A stretch of 64,000 nt of DNA from DTU080 sp050945315 (GCA_050945315.1 JBMNSS010000001.1:1-64000); one strand, 5' to 3'. Counted from the first letter of the stretch, positions 1 to 9,010 are shown. Made by a program: numbers and translations. Notes: generated by a model from the letters alone, not told the origin.

Positions 1-889
1 CGTCCAGCCATAGCGACAATATCGACTGTCCTGGGGCGGCTATATCAACCTGAGAGCCGCGGCTTGAAAACGTGGCGATCGAAGATGCCTGGGTGGAGGC
101 CGCCACGGCTACCGTTTCCGGCCATTTGGCCGGATACGCTACCGTGTTGCAGCGTGGGCCGGCGTTGCCTGCCGCAGCCAAAACCAGTAATCCGGCTTTC
201 CAAAGCGCTTCCACAGCAGCCTTCATGCTCTGTGTCGCTTGCGAGGCGCCCAGGCTGAGATTGATGATCGGCGCCTGGCGCTGTAAGCACCAATGGAGTC
301 CATCAACCACGTCCGAGAGACTGCCCACTCCCTGGCTGTCAAGCACTTTGACGGGCAGCACCGCAGCTTGAGGGGCCACTCCGGTTCCCGTGTCCCACTT
401 TCCTGCCGCTATGCCGGCCACGTGTGTTCCGTGTCCGTTATCATCTTCCGGGGGCTCTCCCGGTTCGATGGCGTTGTAACCGCCTCTTACACGGAGCCCC
501 GGGTTATCGAGATCCACTCCGGTATCCACGATGGCGATCGCTACGTCTTCCCCTTCTGTTTGATCCCACAGCGACGGCGCCTGGACCGCCACTACGTTCC
601 ATGTGGCCCGGCGCGGCTGTGTCGTGCTTTGAAGGTCCAGGGCCCGTACGATCACATCCGGTTCGTCCCAAGTCCCGGCTCGCAACACTCCCACCGGGGA
701 CTTATCTCTCGGCAGGCTGTAGGCCACTCCTCCGATAAGCGGCAACCAACGATGTACCCGTCCTCCCTGTCGTTCAACCCATATCGCAAACTGGGCTCGC
801 TCCTCGTAATCCATCCCGCCAGCCACTCGTCGCTGCAAAGCCAAGGTCAACTGCCCCCTCCGGCATGTCAGCTCTCTTTCGACACGCAT
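1..889 (-). CDS. subtilisin-like serine protease (S8), 3' end cut by window edge
   Basis: The minus strand is open from 889 to the left edge (296 codons). Reading the translation gives a peptidase S8 domain: the catalytic Asp region VAIAIVDTGVDLDNPG, the catalytic His region DDNGHGTHVAGIAAG, the oxyanion-side segment IINLSLGAS and AAAGNAGP. The catalytic Ser (GTS motif) would lie beyond position 1. About 95 residues precede the Asp motif, with no obvious signal peptide, so a cytoplasmic or non-classically exported protease is possible. I chose the ATG at 889. A TTG at 910 has GAGG eight bases upstream and is an alternative start; an in-frame stop lies at 920-922. The gene is divergent from the flavoprotein at 1122. 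The family is certain, the substrate unknown. Confidence 0.88.
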   Translation of the reverse strand, partial: MRVERELTCRRGQLTLALQRRVAGGMDYEERAQFAIWVERQGGRVHRWLPLIGGVAYSLPRDKSPVGVLRAGTWDEPDVIVRALDLQSTTQPRRATWNVVAVQAPSLWDQTEGEDVAIAIVDTGVDLDNPGLRVRGGYNAIEPGEPPEDDNGHGTHVAGIAAGKWDTGTGVAPQAAVLPVKVLDSQGVGSLSDVVDGLHWCLQRQAPIINLSLGASQATQSMKAAVEALWKAGLLVLAAAGNAGPRCNTVAYPAKWPETVAVAASTQASSIATFSSRGSQVDIAAPGQSILSLWLD

Positions 890-1121
890 GCATCTGGGTG
901 ATCTTCTCAATACTACGCCTCACGAGCGCTTGAGGTTCCCACCCATGTGTGTCACTTACTGTTGATTTGCGGTACACTAGAGGACGATCTTGAGCGATGA
1001 GCTCGCCGTATCTTGCAGGAGGCAGGGTGTCGTTTGCCGTACTCTTCTGCGACACCTTTCACGTTGTGCTTTGTTGTAAGCTACACAGTGCCAGGTGTTG
1101 GGTCTTTTGGAGGTGTAACTA

Positions 1122-2384
1122 ATGTCCTACAGCATTGCTGTTATAGGGGGAGGCGCAGCCGGTCTGCTCGCGGCCATAGCGGCGAGTGAACACGACGCCG
1201 ATGTGATTGTTCTGGAACGTGGTCCCCGGTTGGGGACTCGGCTCTTAGCGCCGAATGGTGGTGGGCGAAGCATTACCAATGCGGGAAGCACAGAGCATTT
1301 GATTCAGTCCTTTCCCGGCAAAGGCCGTTTCTTATGTCGTGCTTTTGAGATCTTCTCTAATCGTGATATGTTGGATCTTCTCGCTGAAGAAGGTGTATTA
1401 ACCAAGGAGGAGGAAGGGGGACGCATTCTTCCCGTTAGCGAAGACCCGACCGAGGTTATCGAAGCTCTTGAATCTCGAGTCAGAGCCTCCGGTGTCACTG
1501 TCCGCACACTGGCACACGTGACAGGAATCGAAAGGCAAGAAGGCCGTGTTCGCCCGGGATGGCGCGGCTTTAAGATTCAACTGGCAGACAGTGAGCCGCT
1601 GTATGCGGACCGCGTCATTTTGTGTACGGGAGAGAATCCGGTTCTCGATCAGAGGGAGGACCGCGCCTGGGCTGAGCAGTTCGGCCACACGATCGTCCCT
1701 CCTAAGTCAGCTATCGTGGCTTTACAGACGGAAGAGGATTGGCCCGCACGGGTGGCAGGTGCAGTATTGCGAGGGGTTGAGGTTATCGTCAGGGCTGCCG
1801 GTAAAGAGGTGACTCGATACAAAGAGGATGTGCTCTTCACGGATCTGGGCCTTGCCGGCCCCGCCATCCTCAAGATCGGAGAACAGGCTGTCGCCGCCCA
1901 AAACGGTTGCCCCGAACAGGTGGTTATCGCCGTCCGTACGGATTCAGATCTGCAGGCAGATGACTGGGAGGCACGCTTGCAGATGGCCTTACGGGAGCAC
2001 CCCCGGCAACTGCTCAAGAGCCTCGTGGCGAGATGGTGGCCCGTATCTTTAGCTGAAGTACTTTTAGAGGTTCATTCCATCCCTCCAGAAGTCATGGCCA
2101 ATCAGGTCACCAAAGCACATCGCCGCCAGACCGCTGAAATCCTTGATGAGTTTCAACTGCATCTGAAGAAAGATCCGGCACCGGAAACCGCTATGGTAAC
2201 CACAGGTGGAGTCGATGTTTCAGAAGTTGATCCCCATTCAATGCGGTCATTGAAGGCGAGCGGGCTTTATATCGCCGGCGAATTGCTGGACATAGATGGC
2301 GTAAACGAAGGCTACACACTTCAAGCCGCCTATTCCACCGGGTATGTGGCAGGTTGGGCCGCTGCCACTGATCCAGACGAATGA
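1122..2384 (+). CDS. HI0933/BaiN-family FAD-dependent oxidoreductase
   Basis: A 420-residue flavoprotein. The N-terminus VIGGGAAGLLAAIAA is a Rossmann dinucleotide-binding loop, ending in an acidic residue (VLERG) as expected for FAD ribose binding. It is followed by the family region PNGGGRSITNAG, a variant of the usual TGGGRCNLTN. GRILPVSEDPTEVIEAL and the C-terminal GLYIAGELLDIDGVNEGYTLQAAYSTG match the HI0933/YhiN/BaiN group, whose members are mostly uncharacterised NAD(P)/FAD oxidoreductases. The ATG has a clear GGAGGTG seven bases upstream. It stands alone, convergent with rnhA. Substrate cannot be told from sequence. Confidence 0.88.
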   Translation: MSYSIAVIGGGAAGLLAAIAASEHDADVIVLERGPRLGTRLLAPNGGGRSITNAGSTEHLIQSFPGKGRFLCRAFEIFSNRDMLDLLAEEGVLTKEEEGGRILPVSEDPTEVIEALESRVRASGVTVRTLAHVTGIERQEGRVRPGWRGFKIQLADSEPLYADRVILCTGENPVLDQREDRAWAEQFGHTIVPPKSAIVALQTEEDWPARVAGAVLRGVEVIVRAAGKEVTRYKEDVLFTDLGLAGPAILKIGEQAVAAQNGCPEQVVIAVRTDSDLQADDWEARLQMALREHPRQLLKSLVARWWPVSLAEVLLEVHSIPPEVMANQVTKAHRRQTAEILDEFQLHLKKDPAPETAMVTTGGVDVSEVDPHSMRSLKASGLYIAGELLDIDGVNEGYTLQAAYSTGYVAGWAAATDPDE

Positions 2385-2396
2385 TTCAGCGCAAAC

Positions 2397-2431
2397 CGTG
2401 CAGGGCCCCTATACCATTCCGGCCCTGCGCG
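2397..2431. terminator. hairpin between convergent genes, no U-tract
   Basis: GCAGGGCC at 2400-2407 pairs perfectly with GGCCCTGC at 2421-2428. The stem extends outward to about 11 bp through one G-U pair. It lies between the convergent flavoprotein and rnhA genes and could serve both. No run of T follows on either strand. Confidence 0.5.
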
Positions 2432-2438
2432 TTGCTCA

Positions 2439-2879
2439 TCATCCTCTGATCTCCTTGGCGGCTTGGCGGGCCAGGGCATCACAGCGATTGTTCAATTCAT
2501 CGTCTGCATGACCGGTCACTTTGATCCATGTGATGCTATGTTTCTCTGCTACGTCAAGCAGAGCCTTCCACAAATCCTGGTTCTCCACCGGGCTGCCGTT
2601 GGCAGTTCGCCACCCGTTTCTGCGCCACTTATCAAGCCATCCCTGTCGGAAAGCATTGATCAAATACGCACTGTCACTGTGCAACCGCACGCTGCACGAC
2701 CATTTCAGCGCCTGTAGGGCCTTGAGTGCTGCGGTCAACTCCATGCGCTGGTTGGTCGAACGGGGCTCGTTGCCTACGATCTCTTTCGTGTGTTCTCCGC
2801 TGGAGAGAATGGCGGCCCACCCTCCGGGCCCCGGATTGCCCAAACAGGCACCGTCTGTGTATATCACGACTTCGGTCAT
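2439..2879 (-). CDS. rnhA: ribonuclease HI
   Basis: A 146-residue RNase HI, the usual family length. It cleaves the RNA strand of RNA-DNA hybrids (primers, R-loops). The four carboxylates of the active site are visible: Asp in IYTDGACLGNPG, Glu in NQRMELTAA, Asp in LHSDSAYL and Asp in NNRCDALA. The histidine of the flexible loop is seen in KVTGHADDELNN. The basic segment KWRRNGWRTANG corresponds to the substrate handle. The ATG follows GGGGGGA with about six bases between. It is divergent from the kinase-like gene at 3057 and convergent with the flavoprotein. Confidence 0.97.
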   Translation of the reverse strand: MTEVVIYTDGACLGNPGPGGWAAILSSGEHTKEIVGNEPRSTNQRMELTAALKALQALKWSCSVRLHSDSAYLINAFRQGWLDKWRRNGWRTANGSPVENQDLWKALLDVAEKHSITWIKVTGHADDELNNRCDALARQAAKEIRG

Positions 2880-2952
2880 TCATTAGTCCCCCCACTGTTC
2901 AAATCAGGTCGGTCTTTGATTCTTGTTTCCTATTGCCAATGCCGGTTCCTTG

Positions 2953-2982
2953 TTGATCACAGCAAGCCCGCACGAATATGAG
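2953..2982 (+). promoter_or_regulatory. possible sigma-A promoter for the kinase gene
   Basis: TTGATC (2953-2958), an 18-base spacer and TATGAG (2977-2982) give a moderate sigma-A match about 75 bases upstream of the 3057 gene. The only support is consensus and position. Confidence 0.3.
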
Positions 2983-3056
2983 CGAGGATATTTAGCTCTC
3001 CGGGCGAAAGACTTATAGCAAGAAGGCACACGCGTTAATGAAAGGGGCACCCTGCC

Positions 3057-4550
3057 TTGCAGATTCACACGGTTTCTGACATAGATCTGGGCACAACCCA
3101 GGGTCAACGTACCTACCAAAGGACGGTTTTCTTACTTCTTTGGCTGGCTACCCGTCGGAGCATTCCCAACAGCTCCCTGTCCATTGAACACTCACTAAGC
3201 AATGGTGTCTACTGTGAGATTCATGGTGACAAGCCTCTGACACCCCGAGATGTCTCGCTGGTAGAGCGCGACATGCGAGAGCTCGTCTCGGCCGCTCTTC
3301 CCATCACGGTTGTGGAATGCACGCCTGCTGAGGCTGTCAAGCTGCTTACTGCCAGCGATCAGCTGTCAGCGGCTGAACTCATGGCACAGCTTGATAGACC
3401 GGTGGTGTCTCTGGTACATTGTGATGGAGTCTACAACTACTGCGACGGGCCTGTATTGTCCAATACTTCCCTTGTTCAGCATTTTAGCCTGCACTTCTAT
3501 CTGCCTGGATTGATCGTGCAGATACCCGACGATCACACTGGACGTATCCCACAGTACAAGGAGCAACCAAAACTGGCCAGTGTCTTACGAGAATCGGAGC
3601 GCTGGGCCTCCATCTTGGATGTGGATGATGTTGCAGCCTTGAACCGCGTGATCGAGGCGGGTGATGCGGGGGATCTCATCAGGGTTTCAGAAGCATTGCA
3701 CGAGAAAAGAATAGCCGGTATTGCAGACATGATCGCTCAGAATCCGGAGATACGTCTGATCACCATCGCCGGCCCGTCATCATCGGGGAAGACAACCTTT
3801 GCTCAGCGTCTGAAAATCCAACTCCGGGTAAACGGCCTCCATCCGATTACCATTTCCTTGGATGATTACTTTCTTAAGCGTTCTGAGACCCCCCTTGGCG
3901 ATGACGGCAAGCCCGATTTCGAAAGCATCGAGGCTCTTGATCTCCCTTTGTTAGGTGATCATCTCAGCAGACTCGTGCAGGGTGATACTGTTGATGTGCC
4001 GATCTTTGATTTTCACACGGGTCAGCGTATGGCTGAGACCCGGAGGATGAGATCTGCTGCGGATCAACCGATCATCATCGAGGGCATCCATGGACTCAAC
4101 GAACGTCTTACCTCCTCGATCCCCAAAGGGAACAAGTTTAAGATCTATATCAGTGCGCTCACACAGCTCAATGTACACGATCAGGTACGCATACATACTA
4201 CAGATGCCCGTCTCATAAGACGTATGGTTCGCGATGCTCAGTTCCGCTCCCATCCGCCGGAGAAAACCCTGAGCATCTGGCCGCGCGTCAGAAACGGTGA
4301 AAAACGCTACATCTTCCCCTTCCAGGAAGAGGCTGATGTGATGTTCAACTCGGCTTTGGTATACGAGCTGGCGGTATTACGTACGTGCGCAGATCCACTG
4401 CTGCGGGCCATACCAACTGAGTCACCTGTGTCCGAATTGGCGAATCAGCTTCTGTGGCTCCTGGAACACTTCACGCCCTTGAGTGCTGACGAGATTCCCG
4501 CCAACTCTATCCTGCGCGAGTTCATCGGGCAGAGCTGTTTTACCGTGTAG
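3057..4550 (+). CDS. uridine-kinase-like nucleoside kinase with ThrRS-type N-terminal region
   Basis: A 497-residue protein. The first ~190 residues resemble the TGS/second-additional-domain region of threonyl-tRNA synthetase (EHSLSNGVYCEIHG, LTPRDVSLVERDMRELV). From about residue 235 there is a P-loop kinase domain of the uridine kinase/phosphoribulokinase type: Walker A AGPSSSGKTTFAQRL, then SLDDYFL and IIEGIHGLNE. This architecture is common in Firmicutes and Thermotogae and is annotated as nucleoside kinase; the exact nucleoside is not established by sequence. The start is TTG with AAAGGGG nine bases upstream; an in-frame TGA at 3039 rules out longer forms. A strong terminator follows at 4602. 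Confidence 0.85.
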   Translation: MQIHTVSDIDLGTTQGQRTYQRTVFLLLWLATRRSIPNSSLSIEHSLSNGVYCEIHGDKPLTPRDVSLVERDMRELVSAALPITVVECTPAEAVKLLTASDQLSAAELMAQLDRPVVSLVHCDGVYNYCDGPVLSNTSLVQHFSLHFYLPGLIVQIPDDHTGRIPQYKEQPKLASVLRESERWASILDVDDVAALNRVIEAGDAGDLIRVSEALHEKRIAGIADMIAQNPEIRLITIAGPSSSGKTTFAQRLKIQLRVNGLHPITISLDDYFLKRSETPLGDDGKPDFESIEALDLPLLGDHLSRLVQGDTVDVPIFDFHTGQRMAETRRMRSAADQPIIIEGIHGLNERLTSSIPKGNKFKIYISALTQLNVHDQVRIHTTDARLIRRMVRDAQFRSHPPEKTLSIWPRVRNGEKRYIFPFQEEADVMFNSALVYELAVLRTCADPLLRAIPTESPVSELANQLLWLLEHFTPLSADEIPANSILREFIGQSCFTV

Positions 4551-4601
4551 ATGGGATCCCGGCTTTTCGTGTTTGTGAGTGAGCATGGTGGCAATCGGGT
4601 A

Positions 4602-4641
4602 GGATGACGCGCCATGGTCAGGTTAGCGTCATCCCTTTTTT
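4602..4641 (+). terminator. intrinsic terminator of the kinase gene
   Basis: GGATGACGC (4602-4610) pairs perfectly with GCGTCATCC (4626-4634), with a 15-base loop, followed by C and six T (4636-4641). This is a textbook Rho-independent terminator 50 bases after the kinase stop codon. Confidence 0.88.
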
Positions 4642-4700
4642 GGTGCGCACGGCATGGCGCATCTATAAGTCCCCAGTAAACGCGCTATGCCGGGCGCACC
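4642..4700. repeat. imperfect 19-bp inverted repeat between two terminators
   Basis: The arms at 4642-4660 (GGTGCGCACGGCATGGCGC) and 4682-4700 (GCGCTATGCCGGGCGCACC) are inverted copies with two mismatches, separated by 21 bases. The repeat lies exactly between the plus-strand terminator of the kinase gene and the minus-strand terminator of the hydrogenase operon. No coding sequence overlaps it. Its role is unknown. Confidence 0.6.
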
Positions 4701-4704
4701 AACG

Positions 4705-4737
4705 CAAAAGCGGGCGAGTCAGCAGACCCACCCGCTT
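4705..4737 (-). terminator. intrinsic terminator of the hydrogenase operon
   Basis: Read on the minus strand, AAGCGGG (4737-4731) pairs with CCCGCTT (4714-4708) and TTTTG follows (to 4705). It lies just after the hydA stop at 4751, so it probably ends the hydCBA transcript. Confidence 0.7.
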
Positions 4738-4750
4738 GATCGATGTTTTC

Positions 4751-6517
4751 TTATCCAACTCGCGGAGGCATCAGAACGTAACTACGGTCTTTGTACTCCC
4801 GGTGCAAGAGGCGATGAGCTTCGGCAGAGTTGGGCTCCCCAAGACACTTCTCGTATAGCATCTTGATTTCCGGGTTCTCGTGCGAACGCCGTCGCGGCAG
4901 GTTCTTGTCAATCATATAGAGACTGTTCATCAGTCGATCCAGTGGCCACCCCTCGCCATAGGGCTGCCCGCCGCCGTTGATACAGCCTCCCGGACAAGCC
5001 ATGACCTCGACCAGATGGTACTCCTCCCAACCACCTTGGGCGAAGAAATTGCGAACGTTACGTAATCCGCTCAGCACCGCCACCTTGATCGTGATTCCGG
5101 CCACATCAACTTCGGTAGTCTTCACACCTTCCAGACCCCGAACCTCTTGGAAATCGGGATCGGCCAGTTCCTCATCTGTCACCATTTTATAGGCCGTACG
5201 CAATGCAGCCTCCGCCACACCGCCGCTGGCTCCGAAGATTACCGCGGCCCCCGTGTAATCTCCGAGCACTCGATCGAATGGCATGGGTTCCAAGCTGGCC
5301 AAGTCGATGTACTCACGTTTGAACATCCGAATGAGTTCGCGGGTGGTCAGCACCACATTGACATCCCCGGGCGATACCTCGTTCAACTCCCATTTCTTGG
5401 CTGTACAGGGCATGAAAGAGACGACGAAAGAGTCTTTCTTGCTGGCACCTGAAGCATGCGCATACTCAGAGCGTAACAGAGCGCCCATCATCATCTGCGG
5501 AGACTTACAGGTCGAAAGGTGCTGAACCCGATCCGGATAGTACTCTTCCGCGAACTTAATCCATGCCGGGCAGCAGGAGGTCACCAGTGGGAAGGGGCCT
5601 CCGCTTTTTACTCGGCCGACAAACTCTGCTGCCTCCTCCAGAATCGTGAGGTCAGCAGTGAAGTTCGTGTCAAAGACCTTGTCGAAACCGAGTCTCTTCA
5701 GTCCGGCTACCAGCTGTCCTTCGAAGTTCGTGCCAGGATCCATGCCGAAAGCTTGGGCTACACTGACTCGAACCGCCGGAGCTATCTGAGCCACTACATG
5801 TCTGTCCGGATCGGCCAACGCGTCGTAAACCAGACAGGTGTCATCGCGCTCTACAAGGGCGGCCGTGGGGCAAACCCGCGTGCACTGTCCGCAATTCACA
5901 CACTCAGACTCGCCTACTCCGGTGCCGAAAGCCACACCGATAACGGTTTCAAAGCCACGCTTTAGAGGCGTAATAGCGGCTACTGACTGCATGTCGTCAC
6001 ACACAGAGACGCAACGCTGGCACAACACACACTTCTCTGCGTCACGCACCAAGGAGAAGCTTGTTTCATCGCATTTTGCCAGTTGTCGTTGACCCCGGTA
6101 GCGGCGGTCGACACCGTATTCGGCAGCCAGATCCTGCAGTTCGCATTCACCGTTGCGCTGACAGTAGAGACAATCTTCCGGATGATTGGCCAGAATCAGC
6201 TCCAAGACTACTTTGCGGGCCTGACGAATTCTGGGTGTCTGAGTGCGAACAACCATTCCCTCTGACACCGGTTGTGTACAAGAGGCCACCAGAGTGCGGC
6301 TGCCTTCTACTTCAACCACACACAGACGACAGGCACCGACTTCACGCAGGCCGTCCCAGTGACATAACGTCGGTACCGACACACCCGCTTCACGCAAGGC
6401 ATACAACAGACTTTGATTGGCGTCTACCTCTACATCGCGTCCATCGACATTGATTGTCACCGGTTTTCGTTGTGTCACTTGATCAGTCACCGTGGTCCCG
6501 TTTCGAACCAGTTCCAT
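4751..6517 (-). CDS. hydA: NADH-dependent [FeFe]-hydrogenase, catalytic subunit
   Basis: A 588-residue group A [FeFe]-hydrogenase catalytic subunit, expected to make or oxidise H2 in the cytoplasm with HydB and HydC. In order: an N-terminal [2Fe-2S] domain (cysteines near 52, 63, 66 and 80), a His-ligated [4Fe-4S] motif HPEDCLYCQRNGEC (from ~112), two ferredoxin clusters (CVLCQRCVSVC and CVNCGQCTRVCP), then the H-cluster motifs TSCCPAW (~313), MPCTAKKWE (~369) and MACPGGCINGGGQP (~506). The C-terminal small-subunit-like region follows. All three H-cluster signatures are intact. I chose the second Met, because GGGGAGG sits nine bases before it but directly abuts the ATG at 6526. Last gene of the hydCBA operon. 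Confidence 0.96.
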   Translation of the reverse strand: MELVRNGTTVTDQVTQRKPVTINVDGRDVEVDANQSLLYALREAGVSVPTLCHWDGLREVGACRLCVVEVEGSRTLVASCTQPVSEGMVVRTQTPRIRQARKVVLELILANHPEDCLYCQRNGECELQDLAAEYGVDRRYRGQRQLAKCDETSFSLVRDAEKCVLCQRCVSVCDDMQSVAAITPLKRGFETVIGVAFGTGVGESECVNCGQCTRVCPTAALVERDDTCLVYDALADPDRHVVAQIAPAVRVSVAQAFGMDPGTNFEGQLVAGLKRLGFDKVFDTNFTADLTILEEAAEFVGRVKSGGPFPLVTSCCPAWIKFAEEYYPDRVQHLSTCKSPQMMMGALLRSEYAHASGASKKDSFVVSFMPCTAKKWELNEVSPGDVNVVLTTRELIRMFKREYIDLASLEPMPFDRVLGDYTGAAVIFGASGGVAEAALRTAYKMVTDEELADPDFQEVRGLEGVKTTEVDVAGITIKVAVLSGLRNVRNFFAQGGWEEYHLVEVMACPGGCINGGGQPYGEGWPLDRLMNSLYMIDKNLPRRRSHENPEIKMLYEKCLGEPNSAEAHRLLHREYKDRSYVLMPPRVG

Positions 6518-6575
6518 AAAAGGCATCCTCCCCAGACCTGAAGATCACCCTAAACCCTGGTTTTTTCAACTCACG

Positions 6576-8519
6576 TCAGCCGGCGAGAGTTGTCTGAATA
6601 CTACGACCCGTGATCGCACCAAAGCTACAGACATCAGCACAATTGCCGCACCGGACACAAAGCTCTTGATCGATCACGTGTGGTTGACGTCTTTCGCCGC
6701 TGATGGCATCCGACGGACACTCGCTCTTGCAGAGGCCGCAGCCGGTGCACTTCTCCGCGTCAATCACGTACGTCAGGAATTGTTTACATTGAGCGGCGGG
6801 ACATATCTGATCGAGCAAGTGGGCTCGGTATTCATTCTCGAAGTGCTGCAGAGTCGATAGCACCGGATTCGGGGCCGTCTGACCCAGACCGCAGGCCGAG
6901 GTGTCTTTGATCACAGCCGCCAGTTCACGCAAAGCAGCCAAGAATCCCTCCGGATCAAAGGGTTCGTCCATGCCCAGCATGACTCGGATTTCAGTGGGAA
7001 TATTCTCCGCTTCGGCATCGATCACGCGCTGGGGTGTGATAACCCGCTCAAGCATCTCATAAAGCCTTGTTGTCCCTTCTCTGCAGGGAGTGCATCGCCC
7101 ACAAGACTCCGATTTTACGAAGCTCAAAAAGAACCGAGCGACCTCCACCATGCAGGTCTGGTCGTCCATAACCACAAGACCGCCTGAGCCCATCATCGCT
7201 CCGACCTTCAGCAAGGAGTCGTAATCGATGGGAGTGTCCAGGAGTCTGGCAGGTATACATCCACCGGAGGGGCCGCCTATTTGTGCCGCCTTGAATTCAC
7301 GATTGTTGGCTACGCCGCCGCCCAGGTCATAGACGATCTCTCTCAAAGTAATCCCCATCGGTACTTCGATCAGGCCGCTGTTTTTCACTTTACCTGTCAA
7401 TGAGAAGACCTTCGTCCCTTTGCTGCGCTCCGTGCCCACACCGGCAAACCATTCAGGCCCACGCGCAATGATATCCGGGACATTGGCCAAGGTCTCGACG
7501 TTGTTGATCAGTGTAGGGAATCCCCAAAGCCCTTTGGACGACGGGAACGGTGGTTTGGGGCGGGGAATGCCTCGTTGGCCTTCGACGGAAGCCAGGAGTG
7601 CTGTCTCTTCGCCACAGACGAACGCTCCGGCACCCATCTTAAGTTCAATGCTAAAGCTGAAGCCTGAACCCATGATGTTCTCGCCCAGGTAGCCGGCATT
7701 CTTCATCTGCTCAATGGCATTCTTCAGTCTGGCGATCGCCAAGGGGTATTCGGCCCGGACGTATAGGTAGCCCTTTTGAGCCCCGATCGCATAGCCGGCA
7801 AGCAGCATGCCTTCCAAGACGCGATGCGGATCTCCCTCCAGAAGACTGCGGTCCATGAACGCTCCCGGGTCGCCCTCATCGGCATTGCAGACAACGTATT
7901 TCTTCTCAGCTTTTTCCGCTGCAGTGAACTGCCACTTAAGGCCGGTGGGAAAACCTGCTCCGCCGCGTCCACGCAGTTGCGAGGCTTTCAACTGATCAAT
8001 GACCCATTGCGTAGAATTCCCGACTGCCTTACGCAGGGCTTCATAGCCGCCCTCGGCAACGTATTCCTCCATGCTTTCAGGATCAATCCTGCCGCAATTG
8101 GCTAAGACACGCCGGCACTGCTTTGACAGAAAGGGCAGCTCCTCCATTGGAGGCACGGGCATTTGCTTGGCTTGTGCCTTGGGTTCGGGTTCGATCAAAG
8201 CCGTCATAGGCTCTTCTCCCAAAGCAGTTCCCAACAACATCTCGCCGGGAATGATCCCCTGACCCACATAGGAATCGATAATACGTATGAGGCCTTTCTT
8301 ATCTACATTGCCGAAGGACACCCGGGAGAGTCCGGGAAGACGTACGTCCAGGATCGGTTCGCGTTCACAATAGCCCATGCATCCGACTGTCTTGACTTCA
8401 GCGTCCAGTCCACGACTCACTATTTCAACCTGAAGTTGTTTGAGAATCTCATCCGCACCGGCAGCCAAGCCGCAGGTGCCCGCTCCGACATAGAAGACAA
8501 TGCGACTCCCCTTTGACAT
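6576..8519 (-). CDS. hydB: [FeFe]-hydrogenase NADH-binding flavoprotein subunit (NuoF-like)
   Basis: A 647-residue subunit that binds FMN and NAD(H) and passes electrons to HydA. The N-terminal ~110 residues are a thioredoxin-like [2Fe-2S] domain (GAGTCGLAAG, VGCMGYC). The NuoF core contains LRGRGGAGFPTGLKW (NADH/FMN binding), VCNADEGDPGAFMDR and the [4Fe-4S] motif SCGRCTPCREG. The C-terminus adds two ferredoxin clusters (CTGCGLCKSECP and CVRCGNCADVC). This layout matches HydB/HndC of confurcating or NAD(P)-linked hydrogenases. Its ATG overlaps the hydC stop codon by one base (TAATG), so the two are probably translationally coupled. 58 bases separate it from hydA. Confidence 0.95.
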   Translation of the reverse strand: MSKGSRIVFYVGAGTCGLAAGADEILKQLQVEIVSRGLDAEVKTVGCMGYCEREPILDVRLPGLSRVSFGNVDKKGLIRIIDSYVGQGIIPGEMLLGTALGEEPMTALIEPEPKAQAKQMPVPPMEELPFLSKQCRRVLANCGRIDPESMEEYVAEGGYEALRKAVGNSTQWVIDQLKASQLRGRGGAGFPTGLKWQFTAAEKAEKKYVVCNADEGDPGAFMDRSLLEGDPHRVLEGMLLAGYAIGAQKGYLYVRAEYPLAIARLKNAIEQMKNAGYLGENIMGSGFSFSIELKMGAGAFVCGEETALLASVEGQRGIPRPKPPFPSSKGLWGFPTLINNVETLANVPDIIARGPEWFAGVGTERSKGTKVFSLTGKVKNSGLIEVPMGITLREIVYDLGGGVANNREFKAAQIGGPSGGCIPARLLDTPIDYDSLLKVGAMMGSGGLVVMDDQTCMVEVARFFLSFVKSESCGRCTPCREGTTRLYEMLERVITPQRVIDAEAENIPTEIRVMLGMDEPFDPEGFLAALRELAAVIKDTSACGLGQTAPNPVLSTLQHFENEYRAHLLDQICPAAQCKQFLTYVIDAEKCTGCGLCKSECPSDAISGERRQPHVIDQELCVRCGNCADVCSFGAITGRSIQTTLAG

Positions 8520-8971
8520 TATCGCCGCCTCCGATACGAGTTAAGAATGCGTCTCAGCTCTTTGGGTGTGACTCGACCATGTACAGTATCATCGATGACA
8601 ATGGCTGGGGCCATGCTGCAGGCTCCCAGACAAGCAACTACCTCAAGAGAGAACAAGCCGTCTTCGGTGGACTCACCTGGTTTTACGTTCAACTCGGTTT
8701 GGATGCGTTCGAGGAGATTGCCGGCGCCTTTGACGTGGCAGGCCGTGCCGTCACAGACCTTGATAGTGTGTTTTCCGGGGGGGCGAAGGTGGAAATGGTT
8801 GTAGAACGTGGCTACACCCATGACCTGTGCAGGCGACAACCCCGTCTCAGCGGCCACCTCGGCGATGCGTTCGGCGGGTAGATAACCTTCCTCCTCTTGA
8901 ATAGAGTGCAACTTTTCAATAAGAGGTGCTCGCCGTTCAGCAGCCTTCATATCCAATTGGATATTCATCAT
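8519..8971 (-). CDS. hydC: [FeFe]-hydrogenase [2Fe-2S] subunit (NuoE-like)
   Basis: A 150-residue NuoE/HydC-type thioredoxin-like ferredoxin. The four [2Fe-2S] cysteines are in the family patterns CDGTAC and CLGAC, and the helical N-terminus (LHSIQEEEGYLPAERIAEVA) matches NuoE. It shuttles electrons between HydB and the complex. First gene of hydC-hydB-hydA. GAGGAGG precedes two adjacent Met codons; the second (8968) has the better spacing (seven bases), so the true N-terminus may be one residue shorter. A Rex-type operator lies 21 bases upstream of the first Met codon. Confidence 0.94.
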   Translation of the reverse strand: MMNIQLDMKAAERRAPLIEKLHSIQEEEGYLPAERIAEVAAETGLSPAQVMGVATFYNHFHLRPPGKHTIKVCDGTACHVKGAGNLLERIQTELNVKPGESTEDGLFSLEVVACLGACSMAPAIVIDDTVHGRVTPKELRRILNSYRRRR

Positions 8972-8992
8972 TTGGCCTCCTCAACTCTGTCT

Positions 8993-9010
8993 TTGTGATC
9001 TTTTTCACAA
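8993..9010. promoter_or_regulatory. Rex operator upstream of hydCBA
   Basis: TTGTGATCTTTTTCACAA is an exact match to the Rex consensus TTGTGA-N6-TCACAA. Rex represses fermentative and hydrogenase genes and is released by NADH. The site lies 21-39 bases before hydC, where it would block transcription. No rex gene is in the window. Site identity is seen directly; regulation is inferred. Confidence 0.8.

Noticed and set aside
293..901. Open frame of 202 codons on the plus strand
   Set aside because: It is antisense to the subtilase, whose Asp and His motifs are unmistakable; no ribosome site or protein features.
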